NCBI GenBank assembly: GCA_000242815.2
Contig: AHHB01000022.1
Location: forward strand, 25,191-89,190
Direction: 5' to 3'
Origin: Janthinobacterium lividum PAMC 25724
Lineage (GTDB): Bacteria; Pseudomonadota; Gammaproteobacteria; Burkholderiales; Burkholderiaceae_D
Length of the DNA stretch: 64,000 bases
This document shows positions 25,771 through 34,582 of this stretch, in pieces. How positions within the stretch are numbered: position 1 is the stretch's first letter; each line of letters begins with the position of its first letter. Both the position numbers and the translations under genes were made by a program. The notes beneath the pieces were generated by a model that saw only the letters and a program-made list of their open reading frames with translations, was not told where the DNA came from and did no database searches.

Positions 25771-26172
25771 ATGAATGCTATAACGGAAGTGCCAATACAT
25801 GCTTTAACGCAAGCGCAAGTGCTCGATGCGGAAGAGCGCTTGCGCCTGGCCATGCTGGCCTCCGACGTCGCCGCACTGAATATATTGTTGGCCGATCAAT
25901 TGCTGTTTACGAACCACCTGGGCCACTTGCTGAGCAAGCAGGCAGACCTGGCAGCGCATGAGCAGCGCTTGCTGACCATCACCGATCTGCGCGCCTCCGA
26001 GTGCCATGTGCGCATCAACGGCCACGTGGCCGTGGTTTCCATGCGCATGCAACTGACCGGTAGTTATCACGACGTGGAAACGCGTGGCGACTTCCGCTTT
26101 ACGCGCGTCTGGGCGCAGGACGCGGCCGGTGTGCTGCAAGTGATCGCCGCCCATTCCGGCGTCGTGGCATAG
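25771..26172 (+). CDS. NTF2/SnoaL-like (DUF4440) protein
   Basis: A 133-residue cytoplasmic protein with the cone-shaped NTF2-like fold. A helical N-terminus (LDAEERLRLAMLASDVAALNILLADQLLF, cited as LDAEERLRLAMLASD and AALNILLADQLLF) is followed by strands containing HVRINGHVAVVSMRMQL and RGDFRFTRVWAQD. DUF4440-type proteins include small-molecule isomerases and enzymes as well as pure binding proteins; no catalytic role can be assigned. AAGGA lies upstream of the ATG, and the next gene starts 7 bases after the stop. Confidence 0.72.
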   Translation: MNAITEVPIHALTQAQVLDAEERLRLAMLASDVAALNILLADQLLFTNHLGHLLSKQADLAAHEQRLLTITDLRASECHVRINGHVAVVSMRMQLTGSYHDVETRGDFRFTRVWAQDAAGVLQVIAAHSGVVA

Positions 26173-26179
26173 GGGGGGC

Positions 26180-26569
26180 GTGGATCATCGTTCCAAAGGG
26201 CAGTTGTTTGAAGCTGTCATCGCCGCCGGTCCCGCTACCCTGGCCATCACTGCCGGCTATCCGGTGCTGCTGTATCAACTGGTGCGCACCTATGCCGACG
26301 CTCCTGGTGGCCATGCCCTGACAGCGCTGCTACTGACGGGCGGCCTGTGGGCCTTGCTGGAATTCTGGCGCATCGTCCTGGCCACAGTGGCGCGCAAGGC
26401 GTATGCGTTCAATGCGCGCTTCTGGCTCGCCATCGCCAGTTTTTTTGCCTGCTTCGTGCGCTTCGTGCCAGACATGCCGGCCGGACTGATGCTGCTGTTG
26501 ATGGTGCTGCCGGCGCTGGCGTGGACGCATTTCATTGTGCTGCAGATCAAGCGTCCGCGCGACCTGTAA
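26180..26569 (+). CDS. Small integral membrane protein, unknown function
   Basis: A 129-residue very hydrophobic protein with about four membrane helices (roughly 12-32, 43-65, 78-95 and 98-120). No recognised motif is visible. The GTG start at 26180 is preceded by a run of seven G, and its closeness to the DUF4440-like gene suggests co-transcription and possibly translational coupling. It ends three bases before the convergent YigZ gene. Confidence 0.6.
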   Translation: MDHRSKGQLFEAVIAAGPATLAITAGYPVLLYQLVRTYADAPGGHALTALLLTGGLWALLEFWRIVLATVARKAYAFNARFWLAIASFFACFVRFVPDMPAGLMLLLMVLPALAWTHFIVLQIKRPRDL

Positions 26570-26572
26570 GTT

Positions 26573-27178
26573 TTATTCTTCCTCTTCCGCCGCTTCCTTC
26601 AGCCAGTCGATGCGTCCATGAGCTGCCTCATGCAGATGCGCCAGCAGGGCGGTGGCGGCCGTTTCAGGCAGGCTGAAGTCGAACAGCACGGCCTGGCCAT
26701 GCGTCACGCTCAGCAAGGTGGCGCCGGCGCCATCGAGTTCGCGGCGCAACATGCCTTCCATCGCATACGGCAGCGTACAGCGCAGGCTGCGCTGGCGCAC
26801 GATGGCCGTCTTTTCTGCCTGCAGCAACGCTTGCGCCACGCTATCCGTATAAGCGCGCACCAGGCCGCCCGCGCCCAGCTTGATCCCGCCAAAGTAGCGC
26901 ACGACGGTTGCCAGCACGCCTTCCAGGTCCTGGTGGCGCAGCACGTCGAGCATGGGCCGCCCGGCCGTGCCGCTCGGCTCGCCATCATCGACAGCCGCCG
27001 ACTGCCCGCCCGCCAGCAGCGCCCAGCACACGTGGCAGGCACCCGGATGCTGCGCCTTCAAGTCATGCACCACCTGCTGCGCGCTGGCGCGGTCCGTCAT
27101 CGGCTGCACGCAGCCGATGAAGCGGCTTTTCTTGATGATCAGTTCGCTGTGGACAGGGGTGGCAATGGTATACGGCAT
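26573..27178 (-). CDS. YigZ/IMPACT family protein
   Basis: A 201-residue cytoplasmic protein of the UPF0029/IMPACT family (E. coli YigZ). Family landmarks are KKSRFIGCVQPM, AQHPGACHVCWALL, DDGEPSGTAGRPML and VRYFGGIKLGAGGLVRAY. Members are linked to translation-factor or nucleic-acid binding in stressed cells; the bacterial role is not settled. I chose ATG 27178 (MPYTIATPVHSEL), matching the family N-terminus; the frame extends to 27223 without support. Confidence 0.85.
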   Translation of the reverse strand: MPYTIATPVHSELIIKKSRFIGCVQPMTDRASAQQVVHDLKAQHPGACHVCWALLAGGQSAAVDDGEPSGTAGRPMLDVLRHQDLEGVLATVVRYFGGIKLGAGGLVRAYTDSVAQALLQAEKTAIVRQRSLRCTLPYAMEGMLRRELDGAGATLLSVTHGQAVLFDFSLPETAATALLAHLHEAAHGRIDWLKEAAEEEE

Positions 27179-27508
27179 GGCGGGTGGAGTGGCGGGCAAA
27201 GCAGCATGATAGAGGAAATGCACGTCTGGGACGAGTCAGTGCCGGTTCAAGTGGTGCAGATGGTCTCCAGCGCAGCTGCGTTGGGTGCTTGCAGGATGTC
27301 GAATAGTCGCAGTGCGCGCAGCTTGGGCAAGGCGTCCGGGAGGTGGCGTTCGGCCATGCAGTGCAATACCAAGAACCTCGCCCGAGGCCTGGGCCGGGCA
27401 TGGTGCGCGTGGTAGGATGCCGGGCACTTACTTTACCGGCCTGAAGATGAACAGCGAAACCGCATTTTCCCATTCCATGTCGATCCAGCTGGCTCAAAGG
27501 AGCGCGCT
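27179..27508. other. 330-bp intergenic gap with no supported gene
   Basis: This gap lies between divergent yigZ and the TetR-type gene. Several short open frames occur on both strands, but none has a start with a ribosome-binding site or recognisable protein content. The promoters of both flanking genes should be here; AAAGGAG at 27496-27502 belongs to the regulator gene. Confidence 0.5.
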
Positions 27509-28744
27509 TTGACAGCGGCGCTAGCCAGTCGGCGAGGCAAGGCGCCGGAGGCGCGCGATTTACTGCTCGCTGCCTGTCGTATCGTTGCCAGCGATGGTTG
27601 GGCTGGATTGACGCTGCGCCCGCTCGCACAACACCTGCAGGTCTCCGTCACTGTGTTGAGCAATCATTACGGCACGCGCGCCGACGTCATCGCCGCTATC
27701 TGCAACGCTGCCCACACTGAGCAGTTACAGTTATTGGCAAACTGGCGCCAATTCTTGCTGCCTCTGGGGCGCCTGAGCGCATCCACCGCAGCCGATCTCA
27801 GCGATACCATACTGGAAGAACTTGCCACGCACGCACGTGATTTTTCACTGCTATTCATGGAGGTCCTCCAAGCGAGCAGATGCGATGCAGCGCTGCATCT
27901 GGCATCGGCCCCATGGCTGGACGAGCATATGCGGTTCTGGGCGCAGCTAGGGATGCAGGCCGGCATGCCGGCGACACTGGCCGGCAGTGGATGGTTGGGC
28001 GGCTACGCCATCGACGAATTGGCTTATAGCATCAGCCTCAATCACCTTCCTGCCTATCGCATGTTGCGCCGCCAGTGCCTGCGTCGCCTGTTTTCCGGCG
28101 TGCTATCAGCGTCGGGGAGCGACGGCGATGCCTTGCTGTTTCAAACCCTGTTTGATGCTTTGGCGTACCGTGCTGATGAAGTCAGCGTTATCCATGGCGT
28201 CGATTTTGCCACGGACTGGCCTGGGCGTGCAGCACGCGCCTGCGCGCTGACGCTCACCGAGCGAGGCGTCAGCGCGCTCACCCATCGAGCGATCGCAGCA
28301 GAAGCAGGCGTACCGCACACGACCTTGAGCTACCGCTACAGTACCCAGCAAGATCTGGTGGTTGCCGGACTCGAATACATCATTTCCCATCTGCTGCGCG
28401 CAGTCGATGCCGACGCACAAGCGGACGCGGCGCCGCGATCTTCCGGGCAAGCTTGCGCTGCCGACAAGCCAGGACTTGATGTTGGTCGCGCGACGTTTGC
28501 GCTTGCCGTCGCCGCTGCTCGCATGCCCCAGCTCGTTCCCAGCGCGGCCGACATGCGCCGCAGCCGGGGCGTCAATCTGCTGAAAATCCTGCGCCGTATT
28601 TCTCCCCCCATACCGGACGTGGATATGCTGGGCGCCCAGATCGCTGCCATCGGCTTGATTGGTTTGGCCAACACCTTGCCAGAGGCGCAACAGAGCCGTC
28701 TTGCTGCTGCGTACGAAAGTCTTTTGGCGTATTTTCGGGCCTAG
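27509..28744 (+). CDS. Double-headed TetR-type regulator (two HTH domains in one chain)
   Basis: A 411-residue protein that looks like two TetR repressors fused head to tail. The first HTH domain is at about 13-62 (LTLRPLAQHLQVSVTVLSNHYG). After a ligand-domain-like helical region, a second HTH is at about 245-290 (ALTHRAIAAEAGVPHTTLSYRY), followed by another helical region. The quoted HTH segments are excerpts. TetR proteins normally have about 200 residues and one HTH and work as dimers; this chain could act as a single-chain dimer. The TTG start at 27509 follows AAAGGAG. It precedes, on the same strand, a TonB receptor/PLC/MFS set that it probably controls. Confidence 0.78.
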   Translation: MTAALASRRGKAPEARDLLLAACRIVASDGWAGLTLRPLAQHLQVSVTVLSNHYGTRADVIAAICNAAHTEQLQLLANWRQFLLPLGRLSASTAADLSDTILEELATHARDFSLLFMEVLQASRCDAALHLASAPWLDEHMRFWAQLGMQAGMPATLAGSGWLGGYAIDELAYSISLNHLPAYRMLRRQCLRRLFSGVLSASGSDGDALLFQTLFDALAYRADEVSVIHGVDFATDWPGRAARACALTLTERGVSALTHRAIAAEAGVPHTTLSYRYSTQQDLVVAGLEYIISHLLRAVDADAQADAAPRSSGQACAADKPGLDVGRATFALAVAAARMPQLVPSAADMRRSRGVNLLKILRRISPPIPDVDMLGAQIAAIGLIGLANTLPEAQQSRLAAAYESLLAYFRA

Positions 28745-28878
28745 ATGATTTCGACCAGTCGTCATTGTTTGATTCAATAGTGTTGTTTTTACGCTTTGTT
28801 TATTCGTACATCTGTAATTTGCAGGTAATATTTGACTGGTAGAGTCGTGTCTTTCACACACTTCTCATTCAGGAACGC

Positions 28879-31152
28879 ATGTCTACCCCCTTCTCTTTTC
28901 ACGGCGCAATGCTTGTCTGCGCCGCTGCCTGCAACGCTGCATTTGCGGCGCCCGTCGACACTATCGACACTATCGACACAGCGCCATCAGTGCAGTTGGC
29001 GCCCGTTATCGTTACCGCCCAGCGTCGCAGCGAAAACTTGCAAACCGTGCCAATCGCCGTCACCGCGGTCAGCGGCAAAGCGCTGGAGGATTCCGGCTAT
29101 CAATCCATCACCGACTTGCAATATCTGGTGCCCGGTCTGCAGTACGATCCGACCAAGGGCGCCGCGTTCCAGATACGCGGCGTTGGCAGCCAGTCGTTTG
29201 ACTTTTCCAATGCCAAGTCCGTGAGCGTGGTGGTCGATGATGTCGTCATGGATGCGCAGCGCGCAAATGGCTTGATCGGCTTGATCGACATTGAGCGCGT
29301 CGATGTGCTGATGGGGCCGCAGGGCACCCTGTTTGGCAAGAATGCCACCTCTGGAGTGATGTCGGTGACGACAGAGAAACCTGAACTCAAACAGTGGTCC
29401 GTCCGGGCTGGCGCCAGCTATGGCCAGCGCAGCGACCGCCAGTACAACGCAACCGTGAACGCGCCACTGGGAGACAGTAGCGCCTTGCGCATCTCGGCCT
29501 TCGAGCAGGGCCAGGATGGCTATGGCCGTTACACGACACTGGGGCGCAAGCTGGGCGAGGTCAAGGAGCATGGTTACCGTGCCCGGCTGCTGTTCAATCC
29601 CAGCCGCGACCTCGAAGTCATCGTGTCTAATGACTATCAGCAGCACTGGGACAGCAACATTCGTACTGCTGTTTCTGGCGCACCAGCCAAACTGGTCAAG
29701 GCGCAACTGGACGCTGGCGTGGTACCCGGACCACGCAATGCCGACAACGCCGACTCCGCATTTGGCCAGACTACGACCGAAGAATGGGGAAGCTCGCTGC
29801 GCGTGCGTTATAAAGTGGGCGATGCCACCTTGACGGCCATCACGGCGTATCGCGGCTCAACTTTTGACAACGATACCCCGGCCAACCTTGTGCCGCACAA
29901 TATCTACGCCTTCATTCCTTTCAATAAAGGCGAGTTGGAAACCTCCAAGTACAGCCAGGAAATCCGACTGGCGTCGGGCTCCGATCAGTTCATGGAATAT
30001 GTGGGCGGCCTGTTTTACAACAAACTCAATGCCAAGCAGACGCAGTTGCAATGGGGCACGCAGGGCGCGCCGTTAGTTTCTCCCAACGGTGTGCCGCTCA
30101 GGCAGTTGTATGCCTTGACCGGCGCTATCGGCAAAAGCGGTAATACTTCGCTATTCGATGCGGAAAATGTGACGACCGCGGCGTTCGGCCAGTTGAAGTT
30201 CAATTTTACGCCGCAGGCCAGCGTTGCCATCGGCGGGCGCTACACGCGCGACCGCAATGGTCAGTCGCTCAGCTATATCGACGTGCCGAGCGAGCCTATC
30301 ACCGGCATCAACAATACCTTTGTCGCCACCAGTGCCCCACCGCTGTATCCGGAAGGCACGGTCAATGGCCACAATTTCTCTTACCGTATTTCACCACAGT
30401 ACAAGTTATCGAAGGATGTGATGGTGTACGCGAACTACACCACCGGCTACAAGCCCGGTGGCATCGCTTTCGTCGGCAACAAGTACGATCCCTATCGGGA
30501 AGAGACGGTCAAGAGTGTTGAGCTGGGCGTCAAATCGGAATTGCTGGGCCGTACCTTGCGCCTCAATGCTGACGTGTTCATGGGGAAATTCAAGGATTTC
30601 CAGACCACCATCTTGACGACGATTCCCGGCAGCCAGACCTTACAGGCCGTCATTGGCAACGCAGGCGGCTTGCGCAGCATGGGCGCGGAAGTCGGGCTTA
30701 CCTGGCGCGCGGCGCCGGCGCTGACCTTGAATAGTTCACTGACCTACACCGATGCCAAATACACCAATTACGTCTACGACAGCAAGACTAATTACACGGG
30801 CAGCCGCTTGAGCAATGCGCCGCGCTGGGCCGGCACCATGGGCCTCGATTACCAGACGGCTGCAGGAGCGAACATGGTCATCAAGGCGCATATGGACGTC
30901 TCTTTCCGTAGCAAGCTGTGGACCGTGGTCGGACAACCGGCCTATTCGCAGGTGCCCGGTTACGCACTGGTCAATGCCCGCGTCACGCTGTCGCCGAACG
31001 ACAGCGCCTTCGAGTATGGGATTTACGCGCGTAATCTGTTCAATCGCTACTACTCCACTGGCTACCAGCAATATGGTCCATTGGGTTTGCTGCAATACAC
31101 CACACCGAACGCCTATCGTAGCGTCGGCATGTTTGCAAAATACAATTTTTAA
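28879..31152 (+). CDS. TonB-dependent outer-membrane receptor
   Basis: A 757-residue outer-membrane receptor. A signal peptide (about 1-23, ending AAFAA) is followed by the short repeat VDTIDTIDT and a TonB-box-like segment APVIVTAQRR near 41-50. The plug domain follows (VPIAVTAVSGKALEDSGY, GPQGTLFGKNATSG) and then a 22-strand barrel ending in aromatic Phe (FAKYNF), as outer-membrane proteins do. The type resembles sphingomonad/FyuA-like receptors and needs TonB-ExbBD for energy. The ligand is unknown. The neighbouring secreted PLC-like enzyme and MFS carrier suggest a phosphodiester or its hydrolysis product. Confidence 0.88.
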   Translation: MSTPFSFHGAMLVCAAACNAAFAAPVDTIDTIDTAPSVQLAPVIVTAQRRSENLQTVPIAVTAVSGKALEDSGYQSITDLQYLVPGLQYDPTKGAAFQIRGVGSQSFDFSNAKSVSVVVDDVVMDAQRANGLIGLIDIERVDVLMGPQGTLFGKNATSGVMSVTTEKPELKQWSVRAGASYGQRSDRQYNATVNAPLGDSSALRISAFEQGQDGYGRYTTLGRKLGEVKEHGYRARLLFNPSRDLEVIVSNDYQQHWDSNIRTAVSGAPAKLVKAQLDAGVVPGPRNADNADSAFGQTTTEEWGSSLRVRYKVGDATLTAITAYRGSTFDNDTPANLVPHNIYAFIPFNKGELETSKYSQEIRLASGSDQFMEYVGGLFYNKLNAKQTQLQWGTQGAPLVSPNGVPLRQLYALTGAIGKSGNTSLFDAENVTTAAFGQLKFNFTPQASVAIGGRYTRDRNGQSLSYIDVPSEPITGINNTFVATSAPPLYPEGTVNGHNFSYRISPQYKLSKDVMVYANYTTGYKPGGIAFVGNKYDPYREETVKSVELGVKSELLGRTLRLNADVFMGKFKDFQTTILTTIPGSQTLQAVIGNAGGLRSMGAEVGLTWRAAPALTLNSSLTYTDAKYTNYVYDSKTNYTGSRLSNAPRWAGTMGLDYQTAAGANMVIKAHMDVSFRSKLWTVVGQPAYSQVPGYALVNARVTLSPNDSAFEYGIYARNLFNRYYSTGYQQYGPLGLLQYTTPNAYRSVGMFAKYNF

Positions 31153-31161
31153 GAAAGCCCC

Positions 31162-32376
31162 ATGATGAAGATGACGTTATCGCTCACGATCGCTGCCTCT
31201 CTGTTCTGCACTGCAGCCCTTGCAGCGCCGATGGAAGCGCCCCACTTGCCGGGTAGCCTGCGTATGAACGAAATCCAGGTGCTCGGCACCCATAACAGCT
31301 ATGCGCAGGGCCTTGATCCGCGCGTATCGGCGCTGTTTGAGCAGGCGATGACCAAGAGTGTCGGCAATTACATCGAACGCATGCCGGCCCCTGCGCGCGC
31401 CCTGTTCCAGGAAGAGCATCCCAATTTGATGCTGCCTAGCGAAATGCTGAAATACGCCCATCCCGGCCTGACGGCGCAACTGGACCTGGGCGTGCGCAGT
31501 CTTGAGATCGATGTCAATCCCGATCCCAAGGGCGGACAGTTTGTACGGCCGGTCAGCTACCGCATGTTGCGCGAACAGGGCGTCACCGACTTGCTGCCCT
31601 TCGATGACACCGGCTTGCGCGAGCCGGGCTTCAAAGTGCTGCATATTCCGGATATCGATTTTCGCAGCAGTTGTCCTACGTTGCGGCAATGTTTGCAACA
31701 GGTGCGCACTTGGTCGGATGCCAACGCGGGCCATATCCCGCTATTTCTGCTGATCGAGGCAAAAAACCAGGATGTGCCCATTCTCCCTGGCGCCACACAG
31801 ACAGTCCCGTTTTCGCCGGGCCTGTTTGATGACCTGGACCACGAACTCATGTCCGTGCTGGGCCGCGACCGCATCATCACGCCCGATGATGTCAGAGGCA
31901 CTTACGCGACGCTCAACGAGGCCATCCGCGCGGGGCAATGGCCGACGCTCGACGCAGCGCGCGGCAAGGTGGTACTGCTGATGCTGACGGCCAATGGCCC
32001 GGGGGCCACGGCGGACTACCTCAAGGACCATCCGTCCTTGCGTGGCCGCATGGCCTTTCTGCGCGCGCAACCGGGCGAAGACCACGCCGCTTTCCTGATG
32101 TTCGATAATGCGCTGGTGCGTGCGCAAGAAATCAGGCAATACGTGCAGCAAGGATATCTGGTGCGCACCCGTTCCGACATTGAAACCCATGAAGCCAAGA
32201 CGAATAGCCTGGAACGCGCGAACGCTGCTTTTGCCAGTGGCGCGCAAGTGGTTTCTACTGATTTCGAAATGCCTGGCAATGCCTATGGAACAAGTTACGT
32301 GGTACGACTTCCGGGTGGCGCGGCGGCGCGTTGCCGGCCACACTTGAAAGTGCCTTGCATGCCGGCCAAACACTGA
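31162..32376 (+). CDS. Secreted Ca2+-dependent phosphoinositide-specific phospholipase C-like protein
   Basis: A 404-residue exported protein with a signal peptide (about 1-21, ending ALAAP) and a PLC-like TIM-barrel of the bacterial Ca2+-dependent PI-PLC type. Likely catalytic and metal residues lie in VLGTHNSYAQG (first His, 40s), LGVRSLEIDVNPDP (Glu/Asp pair) and VLHIPDIDF (second His). These match the two-His, acidic-metal layout of the family. It would cleave a phosphodiester such as phosphatidylinositol or glycerophosphoinositol in the periplasm. It starts 9 bases after the TonB receptor gene. The in vivo substrate is inferred from the family only. Confidence 0.8.
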   Translation: MMKMTLSLTIAASLFCTAALAAPMEAPHLPGSLRMNEIQVLGTHNSYAQGLDPRVSALFEQAMTKSVGNYIERMPAPARALFQEEHPNLMLPSEMLKYAHPGLTAQLDLGVRSLEIDVNPDPKGGQFVRPVSYRMLREQGVTDLLPFDDTGLREPGFKVLHIPDIDFRSSCPTLRQCLQQVRTWSDANAGHIPLFLLIEAKNQDVPILPGATQTVPFSPGLFDDLDHELMSVLGRDRIITPDDVRGTYATLNEAIRAGQWPTLDAARGKVVLLMLTANGPGATADYLKDHPSLRGRMAFLRAQPGEDHAAFLMFDNALVRAQEIRQYVQQGYLVRTRSDIETHEAKTNSLERANAAFASGAQVVSTDFEMPGNAYGTSYVVRLPGGAAARCRPHLKVPCMPAKH

Positions 32377-32463
32377 AACCTTTGAGGTGCGGCGCTTGTC
32401 ACCGCCGCGCTGCAACGCTATAGCCTGCCCGGCCGCCTGGGCCGGCACAGAAGGAGACGAGAC

Positions 32464-33861
32464 GTGCTTGGAAGGCGCTTTGATAGAGTCACTGTCGCAT
32501 ATGGTTGCGCGCATTTCGGCAAGATTTCACTCTGGTACGCCAGTGAAATCTTGTTTGCCTATTATCTGAGTGAAGTGTGTGGCTTGCCTCCCTCGCAGAT
32601 GGGGCTGATCCTGGCTGCCAGCTTTGTGCTCAGTGCTGCCGCTGACTTGCTGGTGGCGCGTGCCTTGCACGAGCGACTGCATCAGGTGGCGCGCGCAATC
32701 GATTTGCAACTGCTGGGGGCGGTGAGTAGTTCGATCGCGCTACTGGCCTTGTTCCTGGGCGCCAGCGTGCCAGCCGCCTGGCAATTGGCCTACGGCCTGG
32801 TGTTCGCTGCCGCATTTAGGCTCAGCTATGTAGTGCTGGACTTGCCGCAGAATGTATTGATGAGCATCGCCACGACAGATGCATCGAGCCGTGCACGCCT
32901 GGCCTCCATGCGCACGTTCTGTAGTTCCGTCGCAGCCTTGCTGATAAGCGCATCGCTGCTGCCGCTGATGTCGCGACAGGCGACGCTGCCAGTGGCCGCC
33001 CGCTTTATCCTGTTAGCAATGCTGCTGGCAATATTGGCCGTGCTCAGTGCATCGGCGCTGAAGAAAGCGCTTGCGACTCGCGCGCACAGCATACGCGACA
33101 TACGCACCATACGCGCCATACGCGCCATACGCGCGACTCCGGCAACTCCGGCAACTCCGCCGGCTTCGGCAAGCGTGGTAGCGGAGGGCCGCTTGGGCCT
33201 GCGGCTGTCCGCGCCGATGTGGCGCAATATAGCAATCGGCTTTCTGGTCACCATGACGGTATCGTGCTTCGGCAAGGTGGCGCCGTTTTATAACGCTTAT
33301 TTTTTGTCCGCAGTGCAGTGGGGCAGCTACGTGCTACCTGCTGCCTCGCTAGGCGCGGCCTTGTCGCAAGTTGTCTGGGCCTCGCTGGCCACCCGCATCA
33401 GCACAAACTGGCTGCTGGGCGTGGCCGCTTGCATGCTGGCCATGGCGGCAACAGCGTTCTGTGTGGGCGCCGCGCATCCCGTACTCGCCATCAGCGCCGC
33501 CTTCTGCATCGGCGCCGGCAGCAGTGGCATGGGCATGACACTGTGGGCCGCCTTTGCCGGCATGGTGGCGGATCAACATCGCGTTTCGGTGGCGCTCGCA
33601 TACGGGACACTGACGGCATCGCTGAAGATCGCGCTTGCCTGCGGCGCTGGCGCTATTGGTCTAGTCCTGTCGATGGTCGATTATCGTAAGGAACAGAGCG
33701 CAGTCCTGGTCTATCTGATGAGCGTCCCATCAATTGCGGCCGTGCTGATCATGGCACTTGTCAGCGTTGCCACATATGCTGCACATGCTGCATATGCCGC
33801 AAGCCAAATGACAGGGAGGAGCCGCACTGCGCTTACGACGGGGCAGGCAGCAAGGCGATGA
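32464..33861 (+). CDS. MFS transporter with repeat-bearing central loop
   Basis: A 465-residue inner-membrane carrier with about twelve helices of the major facilitator superfamily, nearest to sugar/cation (GPH) or permease-like groups by appearance. The GTG start at 32464 follows AAGGAG (32451-32456). The central cytoplasmic loop between helices 6 and 7 contains in-frame tripeptide repeats (IRDIRTIRAIRAIR then ATPATPATP, about 210-235), which are not typical. As the last gene of the receptor-PLC-MFS run, it likely imports the product released in the periplasm. The C-terminus is basic and Ala-rich. Confidence 0.8.
   Translation: MLGRRFDRVTVAYGCAHFGKISLWYASEILFAYYLSEVCGLPPSQMGLILAASFVLSAAADLLVARALHERLHQVARAIDLQLLGAVSSSIALLALFLGASVPAAWQLAYGLVFAAAFRLSYVVLDLPQNVLMSIATTDASSRARLASMRTFCSSVAALLISASLLPLMSRQATLPVAARFILLAMLLAILAVLSASALKKALATRAHSIRDIRTIRAIRAIRATPATPATPPASASVVAEGRLGLRLSAPMWRNIAIGFLVTMTVSCFGKVAPFYNAYFLSAVQWGSYVLPAASLGAALSQVVWASLATRISTNWLLGVAACMLAMAATAFCVGAAHPVLAISAAFCIGAGSSGMGMTLWAAFAGMVADQHRVSVALAYGTLTASLKIALACGAGAIGLVLSMVDYRKEQSAVLVYLMSVPSIAAVLIMALVSVATYAAHAAYAASQMTGRSRTALTTGQAARR
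33091..33156 (+). repeat. 9-bp tandem repeats inside the MFS gene
   Basis: Five units of ATACGCGCC-type sequence (33091-33135) are followed by about two and a half units of ACTCCGGCA. All are 9 bp long, so copy-number change would keep the reading frame and only lengthen the cytoplasmic loop of the carrier. Confidence 0.75.
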
Positions 33862-34056
33862 GGTCCACGCTATTGACGTCACGTTGCCGGAGGAGACGCG
33901 CCATTGCGGATCAGTGCGTGTTGGCCCACGCCAGTGCCAGCGGCTGGGCCTGCTCAAAGTTCCTGCATTTCTATTCGAATGCAGCGGAGGGCAGAGCTTG
34001 CGTAGCAGTTTTCACCGCGGGCAAAGAGCGACAGAAACAAAAAAGCCAAAACAAAA

Positions 34057-34080
34057 AAGCCAACCGCGAACGGTTGGCTT
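34057..34080 (-). terminator. Terminator of tRNA-Lys pair 1
   Basis: On the minus strand AAGCCAACCG and CGGTTGGCTT pair (10 bp) around a TTCG tetraloop and are followed by Ts. It lies 12 bases beyond the tRNA-Lys gene and is repeated exactly at 37586-37609. Confidence 0.9.
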
Positions 34081-34092
34081 GTCTGACGTATT

Positions 34093-34168
34093 TGGTAGGC
34101 CGTGCGGGATTCGAACCTGCGACCAACGGATTAAAAGTCCGCTGCTCTACCAGCTGAGCTAACGACCC
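34093..34168 (-). tRNA. tRNA-Lys (UUU), copy 1
   Basis: A 76-nt gene including the encoded CCA. The minus-strand reading begins GGGTCGTTAGCTCAG, has a CTTTTAA anticodon loop (anticodon UUU), the TTCGAAT T-loop, and ends GGCCTACCA. The acceptor stem has G1-U72 and U4-G69 wobble pairs and the T stem an A51/C63 mismatch, shared by all four copies in the window. Confidence 0.97.
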
Positions 34169-34255
34169 AAAAACTGTACAACAACTGCGGTAACGCTGTG
34201 CCGCATCAATATGTTTGCCATGGCAAGGCGCAAACACACGATGAGGGCTGAATCT

Positions 34256-34331
34256 TGGTAGGCCGTGCGGGATTCGAACCTGCGACCAACGGATTAAAAG
34301 TCCGCTGCTCTACCAGCTGAGCTAACGACCC
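34256..34331 (-). tRNA. tRNA-Lys (UUU), copy 2
   Basis: Identical in sequence to copy 1 and 87 bases upstream of it on the minus strand, so the two are probably cut from one transcript ending at the terminator 34057-34080. Confidence 0.97.
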
Positions 34332-34429
34332 AAGGGCGGCTATTATGACGGCCAAAGCCGGTTTTGGGAAGGGCCTGATGGGCCAGGGGCAGAAAAAAGC
34401 CTTGCGCGGTGCGCGCGTGTCGTCTGATG

Positions 34430-34473
34430 TGGCTAGCAAGCCCGCACGCAGCGGCCGTGGGGCTTGCTAGCCA
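34430..34473. repeat. 14-bp perfect inverted repeat at the islet edge
   Basis: TGGCTAGCAAGCCC (34430-34443) and its exact reverse complement (34460-34473) flank a 16-base loop, between tRNA-Lys copy 2 and the oxidoreductase gene. There is no T-run. It may be a rho-independent-like end for the oxidoreductase transcript or a relic of insertion. Confidence 0.55.
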
Positions 34474-34536
34474 TCAAGGCGTGCGGTGCCGTGCCGGTAG
34501 TGCTGCTGTCAGTGCGGCTGGTTTTTTTGTCATTCC

Positions 34537-34568
34537 TGCCGGAACTGCCCCTGCAGGGGCATCCGGCA
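34537..34568. repeat. Nested palindrome after the oxidoreductase gene
   Basis: TGCCGGA and TCCGGCA enclose the perfect 16-bp palindrome TGCCCCTGCAGGGGCA (34546-34561). It starts 14 bases beyond the oxidoreductase stop. The structure resembles a REP-type hairpin; as a terminator it lacks a T-run on the minus strand. Confidence 0.55.
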
Positions 34569-34582
34569 ACGCTGAACGACGA

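Noticed and set aside
27236..27427. Short minus-strand frame in the gap before the double TetR gene
   Set aside because: It has no ribosome-binding site and low-complexity Pro/Ala/His content; nothing supports expression.
33858..34157. Open frame ending in GRAGFEPATNGLKVRCSTS
   Set aside because: This is the well-known false peptide produced by translating the antisense of a tRNA-Lys gene; the tRNA at 34093-34168 explains it.
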